DNA from: Candidatus Binatia bacterium
Lineage (GTDB): Bacteria > Desulfobacterota > Binatia > UBA9968 > JAJDTQ01
Length of the DNA: 64,000 bases
Assembly (NCBI GenBank): GCA_951813575.1
Contig: OX638375.1
Location: 2,557,042-2,621,041 of the forward strand
Reading direction: 5' to 3'
Shown here one piece after another: positions 44,439 through 53,170 of the stretch. Positions within the stretch are counted from its first letter, which is position 1, and every line of letters starts with the position of its first letter. The position numbers were made by a program, and so were the translations under genes. The notes beneath the pieces are model-generated. The model did not search any database. It had not been told where the DNA came from and saw only the letters and a list, made by a program, of their open reading frames with translations.

Positions 44439-45413
44439 ATGTCGGAGGATCGTTTTCGCGTGGTGGTGCTGGACGACTACGAGAGGTTCTGCACCACGGT
44501 TCCGGCCTATGGGGAGGTGGTGGCCGTGGCCGACGTCGACGTGGTGGAGCACAAGCTGAACACCGACAAGGAATGGGCGGCGGCCGTGGGAGACGCGCAT
44601 GCGGTGGTGCTCATGCGGGAGCGCTCGCCGTTCCGGGAGCGGGAGTTCGCGCTGGCGCCGTCTTTGCGGTTCATCTCGCAGATCGGCCGCGGCATACCGC
44701 ACCTGGACCTGGCCGAGGCGACCCGGCGCGGCATCCCGGTGTCATGCACTCCCAACGACTCCGGCGCCTCCACGGTGGAGTTGACGTTCGCGTTGCTGCT
44801 GGCCCTGGCAAGGCAGATTCCCTCGGTGAGCCAAGGCATGCGCGAGGGCGCGTGGCCGCCGGCAGTCGGCATGCTGCTGGAAGGGAGGACCCTGGGCGTC
44901 ATCGGCCTCGGGCGCATCGGTGCCAGGGTCGCGCGCATCGCCCAGGCCATGGATATGAACCTCCTGGCCACGGGCAAGACCCTCACCGATGAGCGGGCGG
45001 CGGAGGCCGGCGCCCGCAGGGTTTCCCTCGACACGCTGCTCGAGGAGTCGGACATCGTCTCGGTGCACTGCCGGCTGAACGGCGAGACGCGAGGACTCAT
45101 CGGCCGCCGGGAGCTTCAGCGCATGAAACCAGGCGCGCTGCTCATCAACACGGCGCGCGGCCCGATCATCTCGGAGGGCGCTCTGGTGGAATCGCTCCGG
45201 CGGGGTCATCCCGGAGGGGTCGGTCTCGACGTCTACGATGAGGAGCCGCTGCCCCCGGACCATCCACTGCGCGGCCTCGACAACGTCGTCCTGGCCTCCC
45301 ATCGCGGCTACGCCGTGGACCGGATCCTGCACCAGCGCTACCAGAGCGCCTTCACCAACGTGATCCGTTTCATCGAGGGCGCGCCGGTGGACGTCATCAA
45401 CCCTGACGCATAG
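44439..45413 (+). CDS. D-isomer-specific 2-hydroxyacid dehydrogenase
   Basis: A 324-residue NAD-dependent dehydrogenase. LGVIGLGRIGARVARIAQAM (about residue 155) is the dinucleotide site, LLINTARGPIISEGALVESL (about 230) holds the catalytic Arg, DVYDEEPLPPDHPL the Glu, and VVLASHRGYAVD (about 290) the catalytic His. The substrate side FISQIGRGIPHLDL is typical of D-3-phosphoglycerate- and glyoxylate-type enzymes. GGGAGG precedes the ATG. It converges on the decarboxylase genes across a repeat-filled gap. Confidence 0.9.
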   Translation: MSEDRFRVVVLDDYERFCTTVPAYGEVVAVADVDVVEHKLNTDKEWAAAVGDAHAVVLMRERSPFREREFALAPSLRFISQIGRGIPHLDLAEATRRGIPVSCTPNDSGASTVELTFALLLALARQIPSVSQGMREGAWPPAVGMLLEGRTLGVIGLGRIGARVARIAQAMDMNLLATGKTLTDERAAEAGARRVSLDTLLEESDIVSVHCRLNGETRGLIGRRELQRMKPGALLINTARGPIISEGALVESLRRGHPGGVGLDVYDEEPLPPDHPLRGLDNVVLASHRGYAVDRILHQRYQSAFTNVIRFIEGAPVDVINPDA

Positions 45414-45436
45414 GGGTCGTCCTGACCGACAGAGGG

Positions 45437-45740
45437 TCATCCCGGACCCCAAGGATGCCATCCCCGACCCCAAGGGTGCCATCCCGGACCCCAAGGATGT
45501 CCATCCCGGACCCCAAGGGTGTCATCCCGGACTCCAAGGGTGTCATCCCGGACTTGATCCGGGATCCAGGTGTGGCGGCAGGGTGGTGTACCGGTTTCGG
45601 CGGCCCCACTCCCCGCCTGGACCCCGGGTCAAGCCCGGGGTGACGTCCGGGTCAAGCCCGGGGTGACGGGAGTGGGGACCCCGGGTCAACGCCCGGGTGA
45701 CGGGAGTGGTGGGGTTTCCCGGTCAAGGCCGGGACGACGG
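45437..45740. repeat. Tandem 21-bp repeat and REP cluster
   Basis: About five units of GTCATCCCGGACCCCAAGGG(T), each 20-22 bp, run from 45437 to 45541 and lead into a REP at 45542-45570. An inverted REP at 45616-45644 is followed by two more damaged half-copies up to about 45700. The whole 359-bp gap between convergent genes is repeat; no gene is visible. Confidence 0.9.
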
Positions 45741-45772
45741 TGAGCGAAGCGGGACCACCGGCGTGGGGGTCT

Positions 45773-46339
45773 CTACGACTCCGCCAGCACCTTGCGGAAG
45801 CGGTCCCGGTGCTCGGTGCTGTAGAGGCGGGGGAAGTTCTCCGGGTAGTCCTCTCCCGGCTCCACCTTGAGGTCCACCAGGATGGGTCCGTCTTCCTTGA
45901 GGAGGGTGTCGAGGTTCCGGTCCCAGTCCTCCAGGTTGTCGAAGGTGTAGGTGTTGGCGTAGCCCGCCTCCCTGGCGAGGCCGGTGAAGGTGAAGCCGCT
46001 GTGGGTCGGGATGGGGACGGCGCCGTTGGTCTCGTAGGTGCCGTTCTCGCAAACGCAGTGCACGAAGTTCTTCGGCGCGGCGTTGGCGATGGTGACGAGG
46101 CTGCCGAGGTTCATGAGCAGGCTGCCGTCGCCATCCAGCACGACCACCCGCTTGTCGGGCCGGCCCAGGGCCAGGCCCAGGGCGTGGGACGACCCCTGTC
46201 CCATGGCGCCGGTGAAGGTGTAGTTGAGGTCCGACGGCGCGATGTGGATCCAGTCCTGGGCCGCCTTGTACACCGCCACCACGATTTCGTCGGTCCGGTG
46301 GCGCGCCAGCACCTTGAGCATTTCGTCGCGTTTCATCAT
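45773..46339 (-). CDS. TPP-dependent 2-oxoacid decarboxylase, beta subunit (ComE/Ppd-like)
   Basis: A 188-residue TPP-binding half enzyme. YTFTGAMGQGSSHALGLAL is followed by VVVLDGDGSLLMNLGSLVTIANAAPKNFVHCVCENGTYETNG, the GDG...NG thiamine-diphosphate motif. With the alpha subunit it forms a sulfopyruvate- or phosphonopyruvate-decarboxylase-like enzyme. The start (ATGATG) lies two bases after the alpha stop, so the two are surely co-translated. ATG 46336 is the other possible start. Confidence 0.88.
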   Translation of the reverse strand: MMKRDEMLKVLARHRTDEIVVAVYKAAQDWIHIAPSDLNYTFTGAMGQGSSHALGLALGRPDKRVVVLDGDGSLLMNLGSLVTIANAAPKNFVHCVCENGTYETNGAVPIPTHSGFTFTGLAREAGYANTYTFDNLEDWDRNLDTLLKEDGPILVDLKVEPGEDYPENFPRLYSTEHRDRFRKVLAES

Positions 46340-46341
46340 GA

Positions 46342-46863
46342 TCAGACAGGCTCCCGTCCGATGAGCATGGCCACCGGCATCAACTCCGCGTAGGCCCGCT
46401 CCACCGCGGGCACCACCTTGTCCTCCGTGCCCGGCGCTTCGATGTTGTGGTGCTCGATCTGCATGGCGTCCAGAATCGGCTCGATGATCCGCAGCCCGTA
46501 GCGCTTGGACTCGGTGGGCGGTACGCCGGGCTCCTTCTGGAGCATCCCCACCATCATGCACACCGGGTTCTTCCCCTGGACGGCCACGCCGCGGACCGCG
46601 TTGATGGAGTCCAGGAGCCCCGTGTACTGCATGAGCAGCAGCGACCGGTGCCCGGCGGCGTAGAGCCCGCTGCAGATGGAGACGCCCTCGTCCTCCTTGC
46701 ACACCTGCACCACCTGGAAGTCGGGATCCTTGATCATGGCCTTCAGCACGTTTTCGCTGGTGGTGCGATCCGGCAACGCCACGATGAACCGGATGCCGGC
46801 TCGTTTGATCTCGCGGATGAGATCCCGTGCCTTGAGCCTGTCGGCGTCGTTGTCTCCGGCCAC
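46342..46863 (-). CDS. TPP-dependent 2-oxoacid decarboxylase, alpha subunit (ComD/Ppd-like)
   Basis: A 173-residue pyrimidine-binding half. IKRAGIRFIVALPDRTTSENVLKAM opens the domain; VCKEDEGVSICSGLYAAG holds the Glu that activates the thiamine ring; LLLMQYTGLLDSINAVRG follows as in ComD. Size and split into two genes match sulfopyruvate decarboxylase and split phosphonopyruvate decarboxylases. No phosphonate or coenzyme M genes are nearby, so the true 2-oxoacid is open. GAAGGAG precedes the ATG. Confidence 0.86.
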   Translation of the reverse strand: MAGDNDADRLKARDLIREIKRAGIRFIVALPDRTTSENVLKAMIKDPDFQVVQVCKEDEGVSICSGLYAAGHRSLLLMQYTGLLDSINAVRGVAVQGKNPVCMMVGMLQKEPGVPPTESKRYGLRIIEPILDAMQIEHHNIEAPGTEDKVVPAVERAYAELMPVAMLIGREPV

Positions 46864-46920
46864 GTTTCGCTCCTTCCGTCGTTCGGCGCCGTCCCCGCCG
46901 GACGCACGCCATGCCGACCT

Positions 46921-47511
46921 CTATACTATGGAGCTTCCCGGCAGAAAAGACTTGAACCTGCGGACATCGGCGGGCGAATCCGGCCGCAGCTCGCACCAGC
47001 GCAGGGCGCCCTCGTAGAGGCGGACGGTGGGCCCGAGCCCGTGAACGGCCGGCAGCAGGTCCCTGAGGCAGTCGTACCAGGCCCGGCGCTCGTCCCGGTC
47101 CGGCGGGTCCGGGTCCTGCGCGTTCAGCGCGTCGCACAGACGGCGCCATTCCCGGGTGGAAAAGCCCAAGCGGAAGCCGGCGGGATAGAGGTCCAGGGCG
47201 ATGGCGCGGGGCCGGGTGAAGTGCTGGCGCTCGTCGAACTCCAGAATGAACCCCGGGCTTGCTATATAGTAGTCGCAGGGTGGCATCCGCGGCGTTCGTA
47301 TGAAGTCCCGGTAACCCCGGTGGGCGCGCAGTCCGTCGAAGACGCGCTGCAGCGCCTCCCCGACCCGGGTGCCTCGGTATGCCTCCGGGGCGCTGGGCCA
47401 GGGAAACGAATGGTCCTTGCGGCAGGCGTCCGGATACAGCGTGGCGAGAAGCTCGTGCAGCCGGGTCTTGCAGTCGCGGCAGTGCTCGGAATGGGACGCC
47501 GTGTTGGGCAT
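46921..47511 (-). CDS. Conserved hypothetical protein with possible nuclease-like core
   Basis: A 196-residue protein I cannot place in a named family with confidence. The N-terminus HSEHCRDCKTRLHELLATLYP has a CxxC pair that might bind metal. YYIASPGFILEFDERQHFTRPRAIALDLYP (about residues 81-110) looks like the central strand of a PD-(D/E)XK-type fold, with E and D-E-R-Q-H in place. The remainder (REWRRLCDALNAQDPDPPDRDERRAWYDCLRDLLP) is helical. It faces the SugE-like gene divergently across 44 bases. Confidence 0.65.
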   Translation of the reverse strand: MPNTASHSEHCRDCKTRLHELLATLYPDACRKDHSFPWPSAPEAYRGTRVGEALQRVFDGLRAHRGYRDFIRTPRMPPCDYYIASPGFILEFDERQHFTRPRAIALDLYPAGFRLGFSTREWRRLCDALNAQDPDPPDRDERRAWYDCLRDLLPAVHGLGPTVRLYEGALRWCELRPDSPADVRRFKSFLPGSSIV

Positions 47512-47555
47512 GACCGGGCAATTATTGGTAATAACCGGAACGGAGGCAATCCCGG

Positions 47556-47879
47556 ATGGGCTGGACTTACCTGTGCGTGGCCGGCGTGTTCGAAGTGGTG
47601 TGGGTCATCGGCCTCAAGTATACGGCCGGGTTCTCGCGGCTGTTGCCGAGCGCGGTGACGGTCCTGGCCATGGCGGTGAGCTTCTACTTCCTGTCGCAGG
47701 CGGTGAAGACCCTGCCGGTGGGAACGGCGTACGCGGTCTGGACCGGCATCGGCGCCGTGGGCGCGGTGATCTTCGGAATGATCCTGTTCGCGGAGCCCAG
47801 GGACGGGCTGCGGCTGGCGTGCATCGGCCTCATCGTCGCCGGCATCGTGGGGCTCAGGCTGGTCTCCAACGAAGGATGA
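47556..47879 (+). CDS. SMR-family efflux protein, SugE/Gdx-like
   Basis: A 107-residue four-helix membrane protein. [18 protein letters not shown] contains the essential membrane Glu, and [30 protein letters not shown] is the SugE-type signature, distinct from EmrE. SugE/Gdx proteins export guanidinium in exchange for protons. I looked for a guanidine riboswitch in the short leader and saw none. The LOG gene follows 16 bases later. Confidence 0.9.
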   Translation: MGWTYLCVAGVFEVVWVIGLKYTAGFSRLLPSAVTVLAMAVSFYFLSQAVKTLPVGTAYAVWTGIGAVGAVIFGMILFAEPRDGLRLACIGLIVAGIVGLRLVSNEG

Positions 47880-47895
47880 ACGCCCGGGAGCTTGA

Positions 47896-48444
47896 ATGAA
47901 ACGGATCTGTGTCTTCTCGGGGTCCAGCAAGGGGGCGCTCGACGACTACGCCCGCACGGCGGCGTCGCTGGGCCGCGAGCTGGCCCGGCGCGGCATCGGG
48001 GTGGTCTACGGCGCCGCCTCCATCGGGCTCATGGGAAGCGTGGCGGACGCGGCCCTCGAGGAGGGCGGCGAGGTCATCGGCGTCATCCCCGAGGCGCTGA
48101 TGATGGACGAGGTGGTGCACACGGGCCTCACCGACCTCAAGGTGGTGGCCTCCATGCACGAACGCAAGGCGCTGATGGCGCGGCTGTCGGACGGTTTCAT
48201 CGCGCTCCCGGGGGGCTACGGCACGCTGGAGGAGCTGGCGGAGATGATCACCTGGCTCCAGCTCCGCATCCATGCCAAGCCCTGCGGCGTCCTCAACGTC
48301 CGGGACTACTACGGTCACCTGATCCGCTTCCTCGACCACGCGGTGGACCACGGTTTCCTCAAGCAGAAGCACCGCGACAAGCTGCTCATCGCCGATACCG
48401 TCGATGGTGTGCTGGACGCGCTGACCCGCTTCCACCTGCCTTGA
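47896..48444 (+). CDS. LOG-family protein (cytokinin riboside phosphoribohydrolase-like)
   Basis: A 182-residue Rossmann-like protein. ICVFSGSSKGALDDYARTAASLG, GVVYGAASIGLMGSVADAAL, MHERKALM and ALPGGYGTLEELAEMITW (the PGGxGTxxE motif) identify the LOG/TIGR00730 family, which removes ribose-5-phosphate from nucleoside 5'-monophosphates. In bacteria this may serve nucleotide salvage. It runs in one transcript with the SMR gene and converges on lnt. Confidence 0.9.
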   Translation: MKRICVFSGSSKGALDDYARTAASLGRELARRGIGVVYGAASIGLMGSVADAALEEGGEVIGVIPEALMMDEVVHTGLTDLKVVASMHERKALMARLSDGFIALPGGYGTLEELAEMITWLQLRIHAKPCGVLNVRDYYGHLIRFLDHAVDHGFLKQKHRDKLLIADTVDGVLDALTRFHLP

Positions 48445-48469
48445 CGCCGGTGTCCCGGCGGGACCGGCC

Positions 48470-49987
48470 TCACGGCCGGAGCCGCCTGAATCGTCTGGCC
48501 GCCACCGCCGCGATGCTGGCCAGCGTCATGAGCCAGGCGAACCAGTCGCCGTAGCGCACGTACGCGGTCTCCATCTCCATCAGGGGGACGGTGGTCCTCA
48601 AGACCCCCTCCGAAAACAGCGGCAGCGGCGCCGACATGCGGCCGGCGGGATCGATGACCGTGGTCAGCCCGGTGTTGGTGGCCCGCACCATGGTCCGTCG
48701 GGTCTCCAGGCTGCGCCACCGGGCCAACCGCGCATGCTGCCACGGCGCCGCCGTGCGGCCGTACCAGGCGTCGTTGGTGAGGTTCACCAGCAGGTTGGCG
48801 CGCCCGTTTCGGACGAAGCGGCGCGAAAGCGCCGGCATGAGGTCCTCGTAGCAGATGAGCGCCGCCGCCCGCGCCCCTTTCGGGAGGACGAACGGGGTCT
48901 CGATCGCGCCGGGGGTGAAGCCGTCGCCGATGGGCGATATGCCCGGCACGCTGCCGATGAGCCACGCCAGGGGAATGTACTCGCCGAAGGCCAGCAGCAC
49001 CCGCTTGTGGTAACGTCCCACCACGGTCCCGGCGGCATCCACCGCGAACGCGCTGTTGTATCTGCGGATGAGGTTCCCGGGCTCGCGCCGGTAGCTGATG
49101 GCGCCGAAGATCATGTGCGGATGGGGCGCCGGAAGAAGCGCCGGCGGCACCCTTCCGGCCCTCTCCGGCAGCCACTTCTCCATGGCGGACTCGGGCCACA
49201 CCACCAGGTCCGCGTCGGCGTGCTTCGCGGAAAGGTCCTTGTAGGTCTGCTGGTTGGTCTTCAGGAACGCGGCCTTGCCCTTCCGCTCGATGTCGATGTT
49301 CCCCTGTATGATCGCCACGTCGACCTTCCGGGCCGACGCGGCCGCGGCGCTGACCTGCGCCACCCGCACCTGCCCGTACACCAAGGCCGCGAGCAGCATC
49401 GCGCACGCGCCGGCAGAGGCCCACGCCGCCGAGCGCATCGTGCCGTCGCCCCGGCGCGCGCGAAGGATCCTGTAGAGCGCCGTGCCGGCCCACAGCACTA
49501 CGAAGGTAGTGCCGTAGTGGCCCACGAGGTCCGCCGATTGGTTGAGGGAAGTGAACGCCGTCTGGCTCGTGGCGAGATACCAGGGGAAGAGGTTGGGGAA
49601 CCAGAACTCGACGGCGACCCAGAACGCCGGGGGAAGGAGCCCCAGGGGCCCGGTCCCGCACAGGCGCACCAGCGCCGCGAACACCACGAACGGGATGGCC
49701 GACCAGGCCACGAAGAGAGCGAAGCCCGCTGCCGCCAGGGCGTAGTTGACGCCGCCGAACACGTGGATGGTATAGACCAGCCAGTGAAAGCCCAGTGCGA
49801 TGGTGGCCGCTCCCGTGAGCGCCCCGGCCAGGAGCGCGTGCCGCCAGCGGCGCGCGCCCTCCAGCGCGGTCAGCCACGGGACGGGGGCGAGCCAGGTCAG
49901 GGGGAACAGGATCGGCCAGAGGAAGGGGGCGGCAACGAGCGCGGCACTGAGGAGCGACAACCAAAATAGCGACCTGAAGCCAGCCAT
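48470..49987 (-). CDS. lnt: Apolipoprotein N-acyltransferase
   Basis: A 505-residue inner-membrane enzyme that adds the third acyl chain to lipoproteins. Six to seven N-terminal membrane segments (about residues 1-215) precede the nitrilase-like catalytic domain: DLVVWPESAMEKW (Glu), VGRYHKRVLLAFGEYIP (Lys) and AAALICYEDLMP (Cys), the full E-K-C triad. A last membrane helix (FAWLMTLASIAAVAA) closes the protein. Its presence points to a cell with an outer membrane. Confidence 0.93.
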   Translation of the reverse strand: MAGFRSLFWLSLLSAALVAAPFLWPILFPLTWLAPVPWLTALEGARRWRHALLAGALTGAATIALGFHWLVYTIHVFGGVNYALAAAGFALFVAWSAIPFVVFAALVRLCGTGPLGLLPPAFWVAVEFWFPNLFPWYLATSQTAFTSLNQSADLVGHYGTTFVVLWAGTALYRILRARRGDGTMRSAAWASAGACAMLLAALVYGQVRVAQVSAAAASARKVDVAIIQGNIDIERKGKAAFLKTNQQTYKDLSAKHADADLVVWPESAMEKWLPERAGRVPPALLPAPHPHMIFGAISYRREPGNLIRRYNSAFAVDAAGTVVGRYHKRVLLAFGEYIPLAWLIGSVPGISPIGDGFTPGAIETPFVLPKGARAAALICYEDLMPALSRRFVRNGRANLLVNLTNDAWYGRTAAPWQHARLARWRSLETRRTMVRATNTGLTTVIDPAGRMSAPLPLFSEGVLRTTVPLMEMETAYVRYGDWFAWLMTLASIAAVAARRFRRLRP

Positions 49988-50170
49988 GGAGCCGGAAGTC
50001 TACGGGTACCGGGAACGGGCGTCAACGCGTGTCGAATCCCATTGACAGGAGAATTGCGGAACGAATAATGTAGGGTGCTGCGGCGTCCGTTACGCACGTG
50101 CGCGTATCGGCGTCGTCGGTTCATTTGCCAAACACACGGTGAATTCCCAGGAAAGGAAAGGAGGAGAGAA

Positions 50171-51202
50171 ATGGGTCAAGCATTCATTGATGCCGACGGG
50201 CATATCATGGAGCGCGAGAACGAGATCAACGAGTTCATTGACAAGCAGTACCTGGGCCGGGGCAGCCTGAGTTTCCGCCAGATGCTGCCGAGCCTGGACA
50301 AGTTCCACACTCCCAGGAGCCGCATCATCGAGCCGGAGGGGATCTTCGACGCCTCCGTGGGACCCGAGCGCTGGCTCGAGTTCCTCGCAAAGACCGGGAT
50401 CGAGAGCTCGGTGCTCTATCCCACGGCCGGCCTTTCCTACGGCCAGGTGCACTTTCCCGAGTGGGCGGCGGCGTACGCGCAGGCCTACAACGACTGGTTC
50501 ACCGAGAAGTACACGAAGGTCAGCGACCGCTTCAAGGGGGTGGCGCTGATCCCGGTGCAGGACGTGCCGTCGGCGGTGAAGGAGCTCCGCCGTGCGGTCA
50601 AGGACCTGGGCATGGTGTGCGCCATGCTGCCGTCCAACGGCCTCGACCGGCACTACGGCTCCGACGAGTTCTGGCCGCTCTACGAGGAGGCGGAAAAGCT
50701 CGATTGCGCCCTGGCCGTCCACGGCGGTTGCTACGGCGATCTGGGCTTCAACTCGTTCAAGGTCTTTCCCGCGACACGCGCGCTGGGGATGCCGTTTCCG
50801 CTAGCCATCCACATGACCGGGATGATGTCTGAGGGCGTCTTCGACCGGTTCCCCGATCTGCGGGTGGGCTTCCTCGAGGGCGGTACGGCCTGGATCCCGT
50901 TGGTGCTCGACCGCCTGAACCGCGAGGTGGAGTACGGCGGCCTGCAGCTCAAGCGGGAGCCCCTGGAATACTTCCGCAGCGGCCGCGTCTTCATCGGCTG
51001 CGAGGGCAACGAGGACGTGCTGGTCTACTGCGTCAATCGCATAGGACACGAGGTCTTCATGTTCTGCTCCGACTTCCCGCACGAGATCACCATGGACAAC
51101 TGCATGGAAGAGATCGACGAGATCCGCGACCGGGAAGAGCTCACCGACGAGCAGAAACAGGCCATCCTCGGCGACAACGCCCGGAATTTCTACAAGATCT
51201 GA
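50171..51202 (+). CDS. Amidohydrolase-2 family metal-dependent hydrolase
   Basis: A 343-residue PF04909 protein close to the gene at 968-2080: AFIDADGHIMERENEI, SSVLYPTAGLSYGQ, CAMLPSNGLDRHYG, ALAVHGGCYGDLG, VGFLEGGTAWIPLVL and MFCSDFPHEITMDNC follow in the same order. The Asp of SDFPHE is the expected catalytic base. GAAAGGAGGAGAGAA lies right before ATG 50171; the frame is open up to 50075 with no other ribosome site. Gene and Lnt are divergent. Confidence 0.88.
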   Translation: MGQAFIDADGHIMERENEINEFIDKQYLGRGSLSFRQMLPSLDKFHTPRSRIIEPEGIFDASVGPERWLEFLAKTGIESSVLYPTAGLSYGQVHFPEWAAAYAQAYNDWFTEKYTKVSDRFKGVALIPVQDVPSAVKELRRAVKDLGMVCAMLPSNGLDRHYGSDEFWPLYEEAEKLDCALAVHGGCYGDLGFNSFKVFPATRALGMPFPLAIHMTGMMSEGVFDRFPDLRVGFLEGGTAWIPLVLDRLNREVEYGGLQLKREPLEYFRSGRVFIGCEGNEDVLVYCVNRIGHEVFMFCSDFPHEITMDNCMEEIDEIRDREELTDEQKQAILGDNARNFYKI

Positions 51203-51262
51203 TGCAAGGGCGGCGGGAAGGGGAGACCCTTTCCGTCGCTTGACGCCTCCTGACCGAAGGGC

Positions 51263-51303
51263 TACGATGGTTTTCGTCCCAAGGGGACAGACAGACCATC
51301 GTA
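51263..51303 (+). other. Stem-loop in the leader of the RRM gene
   Basis: TACGATGGT (51263-51271) pairs perfectly with ACCATCGTA (51295-51303); inside, GTCC and GGAC can pair (GTCCCAAGGGGAC). No T-run follows. It may end the amidohydrolase message weakly or act in the 130-base leader of the RNA-binding protein gene. Confidence 0.6.
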
Positions 51304-51433
51304 AGTCTCACCTTGCGAAGCCTACTCGAAGGACCGACCGAGATCGTGGTTCAGAAAAACCTCTTGCCATGTCCGACTCCTTTTGAAGTTAGCGCTCGGG
51401 GTGTATGGCCATAACGTTTCAGGAGGAGCACAG

Positions 51434-51709
51434 ATGGAAGGCAGGAGACTCTATATCGGCGGGTTGCCGTACTCGACGACCGACATGCAGCTTGAGGAAA
51501 TCTTCTCGGCCCACGGCACAGTCGAATCCGCCCAGGTAATCATCGACAAGTTCACGGGGCGTTCCCGGGGGTTCGGTTTCGTGGAGATGGGCACCCCGGA
51601 CGAGGCCGAGGCCGCCGTCACCGCCCTCAATGAGACGGACCTCGGAGGCCGCACCATCACCGTGAACGAAGCCCGGCCCCAGCGCCGTGACTTCGGAGGC
51701 CGCCGCTAG
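51434..51709 (+). CDS. RRM-domain RNA-binding protein
   Basis: A 91-residue single RNA-recognition-motif protein. RRLYIGGLPYSTTD is RNP2, and RSRGFGFVEM is RNP1 with the stacking Phe residues. A short basic tail (EARPQRRDFGGRR) ends it. Such small RRM proteins, cold-shock-linked in cyanobacteria, bind single-stranded RNA. AGGAGGAG lies five bases before ATG 51434. The structured leader upstream may be autoregulatory. Confidence 0.92.
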   Translation: MEGRRLYIGGLPYSTTDMQLEEIFSAHGTVESAQVIIDKFTGRSRGFGFVEMGTPDEAEAAVTALNETDLGGRTITVNEARPQRRDFGGRR

Positions 51710-52024
51710 CGCGAACGGCACGCCCGTCCCTCGCCGGCTCGATTCCAACCGTCATAACGGGCGCTAGCGCGCCCTTCGAAACACTCCAAGCCGTGGGGCA
51801 TACGTGCCTCACGGCTTGACCCCATCCTTTCTCGGCGTGAATGCGCCATCCGAACCGCCATTGCGGGCAACCCACAACGTCACCCAAGCTGCCCACAACG
51901 TCATCCAGGCCCCCCTCCCGGTCACCCCGGGCCCCGGCGTTTCGCGTCATTGCCATTTCCGTGCGAATCGTGCATTTAGGCCTTGAGCCGACACAAGGGA
52001 CCGGAGAGCGAAAGGAGAGTCGAG
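51710..52024. repeat. Gene-free stretch with hairpins and a 21-bp duplicate
   Basis: GGGCGCTAGCGCGCCC lies at about 51759-51774. AAGCCGTG (51788-51795) pairs with CACGGCTT (51810-51817) around an inner GGCA/TGCC stem. CCCACAACGTCACCCAAGCTG at 51871 is followed by a diverged second 21-bp copy, then by a piece of REP end (GTCACCCCGGGCCCC). The stretch ends at the ribosome site of the next gene; no gene is seen. Confidence 0.7.
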
Positions 52025-53146
52025 ATGGCGACTGGCAATGGGTTCGGTAGCGCGAGCAAGATCAAGCAGGTGGCCCGCATGGACCTGCCCGGCGGCGGCA
52101 AGATCGAAGTGGACAAGGGCTTCGCCTACGTAGGGCACATGGACCCGCCCCACGGCACCTCCGTCATCGACGTGCGCGACCCGAAGAATCCCAAGCTCGT
52201 GGCCCAAATCGACGTGCCCCCGGGAATCCACTCCCACAAGGCTGCGGTGAGCGACGGCGTCATGATCATCAACCACGAGCGCTACGAGAACAACGACGAC
52301 GCCCAGGGCGGCCTCAAGGTCTTCGACGTCTCGGATCCGTCCAAGCCCCGGGAGGTGTCGTTCTACAAGGCCTCGGCCAAGGGCGTCCACCGGTTCACCT
52401 TCGACGGCCGCTACGCCTACTTCTCGCCGGTGCCGGAGGGATACGTGGGCAACATCTGCATGATCCTGGACCTGGCGGACCCGGCCAACCCGCAGGAGGT
52501 GGGCCGGTGGTGGATGCCGGGGCAGTGGGTGGCGGGCGGCGAGGAACCGACCTGGCCCGGCACCATGCACCGTTGTCATCATCCCATCCGCCGGGGCGAC
52601 CGCCTGTACGTGAGCTACTGGCACGGCGGTTTCGTGATCCTCGACATCTCCGACATGAGCAAGCCCACGCTGGTGAGCCATTTCGACACCAGCCCTCCCT
52701 TTCCGTCGCCCACCCATACCACGCTTCCCATGCCGGAGAAGCTCATGGGCCGGGAGATCCTCGTGGTGGTGGATGAGGAAGCCCAGAAGTCGGCGCCCCT
52801 GCCATATGCCTTCATGTGGGTGGTGGACATCAGCGACGAAGCCCATCCCGTGCCCATCGCGACGTTCATGCCCCCCGCCGACGGCGAGCCCGCGGACCGG
52901 TACGGCGCGCATCAGCCGGCGGAGCAGGTTTACAGCAACGTCCTTTACGTCACCTGGTTCAGCGGCGGCCTGCGCGCGGTGGATGTGTCCAACCCGTATC
53001 AGCCCAAGGAGGTCGGCTACTACGTGCCCGAGCCCGGCAAGGGGCAGAACACGGTCCAGAGCAACGACGTCTTCCACGACGAGAACGGGCTGTTGTACCT
53101 CATCGACCGCCTCGACGGGCTGGAGATCCTCGAGCCCCAGGTGTAG
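52025..53146 (+). CDS. LVIVD-repeat beta-propeller protein
   Basis: A 373-residue protein built from repeats of the LVIVD type: AYVGHMDPPHGTSVIDVRDPKNPKLVAQID, GLKVFDVSDPSKPREVSFY, MILDLADPANPQEVGRW, FVILDISDMSKPTLVSHF, MWVVDISDEAHPVPIATF and LRAVDVSNPYQPKEVGYY. About six blades suggest a propeller. No signal peptide is visible. A conserved MHRCHHPIRRGDRLYVSYWHGG block may hold a metal. GGAGAG precedes ATG 52025. It sits 25 bases before the CoA-transferase gene. Function is unknown. Confidence 0.87.
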   Translation: MATGNGFGSASKIKQVARMDLPGGGKIEVDKGFAYVGHMDPPHGTSVIDVRDPKNPKLVAQIDVPPGIHSHKAAVSDGVMIINHERYENNDDAQGGLKVFDVSDPSKPREVSFYKASAKGVHRFTFDGRYAYFSPVPEGYVGNICMILDLADPANPQEVGRWWMPGQWVAGGEEPTWPGTMHRCHHPIRRGDRLYVSYWHGGFVILDISDMSKPTLVSHFDTSPPFPSPTHTTLPMPEKLMGREILVVVDEEAQKSAPLPYAFMWVVDISDEAHPVPIATFMPPADGEPADRYGAHQPAEQVYSNVLYVTWFSGGLRAVDVSNPYQPKEVGYYVPEPGKGQNTVQSNDVFHDENGLLYLIDRLDGLEILEPQV

Positions 53147-53170
53147 GGGCCGGGGGTTCACCGCACCGTC

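Noticed and set aside
46340..47521. Long fusion of the TPP beta subunit with an upstream frame
   Set aside because: The upstream part is antisense-like shadow of the alpha-subunit gene region; ATG 46339 right behind the alpha stop starts the real domain.
47512..47555. Guanidine riboswitch before the SugE-like gene
   Set aside because: The leader is only 44 bases and shows neither paired ACGR hairpins nor a ykkC-type fold.
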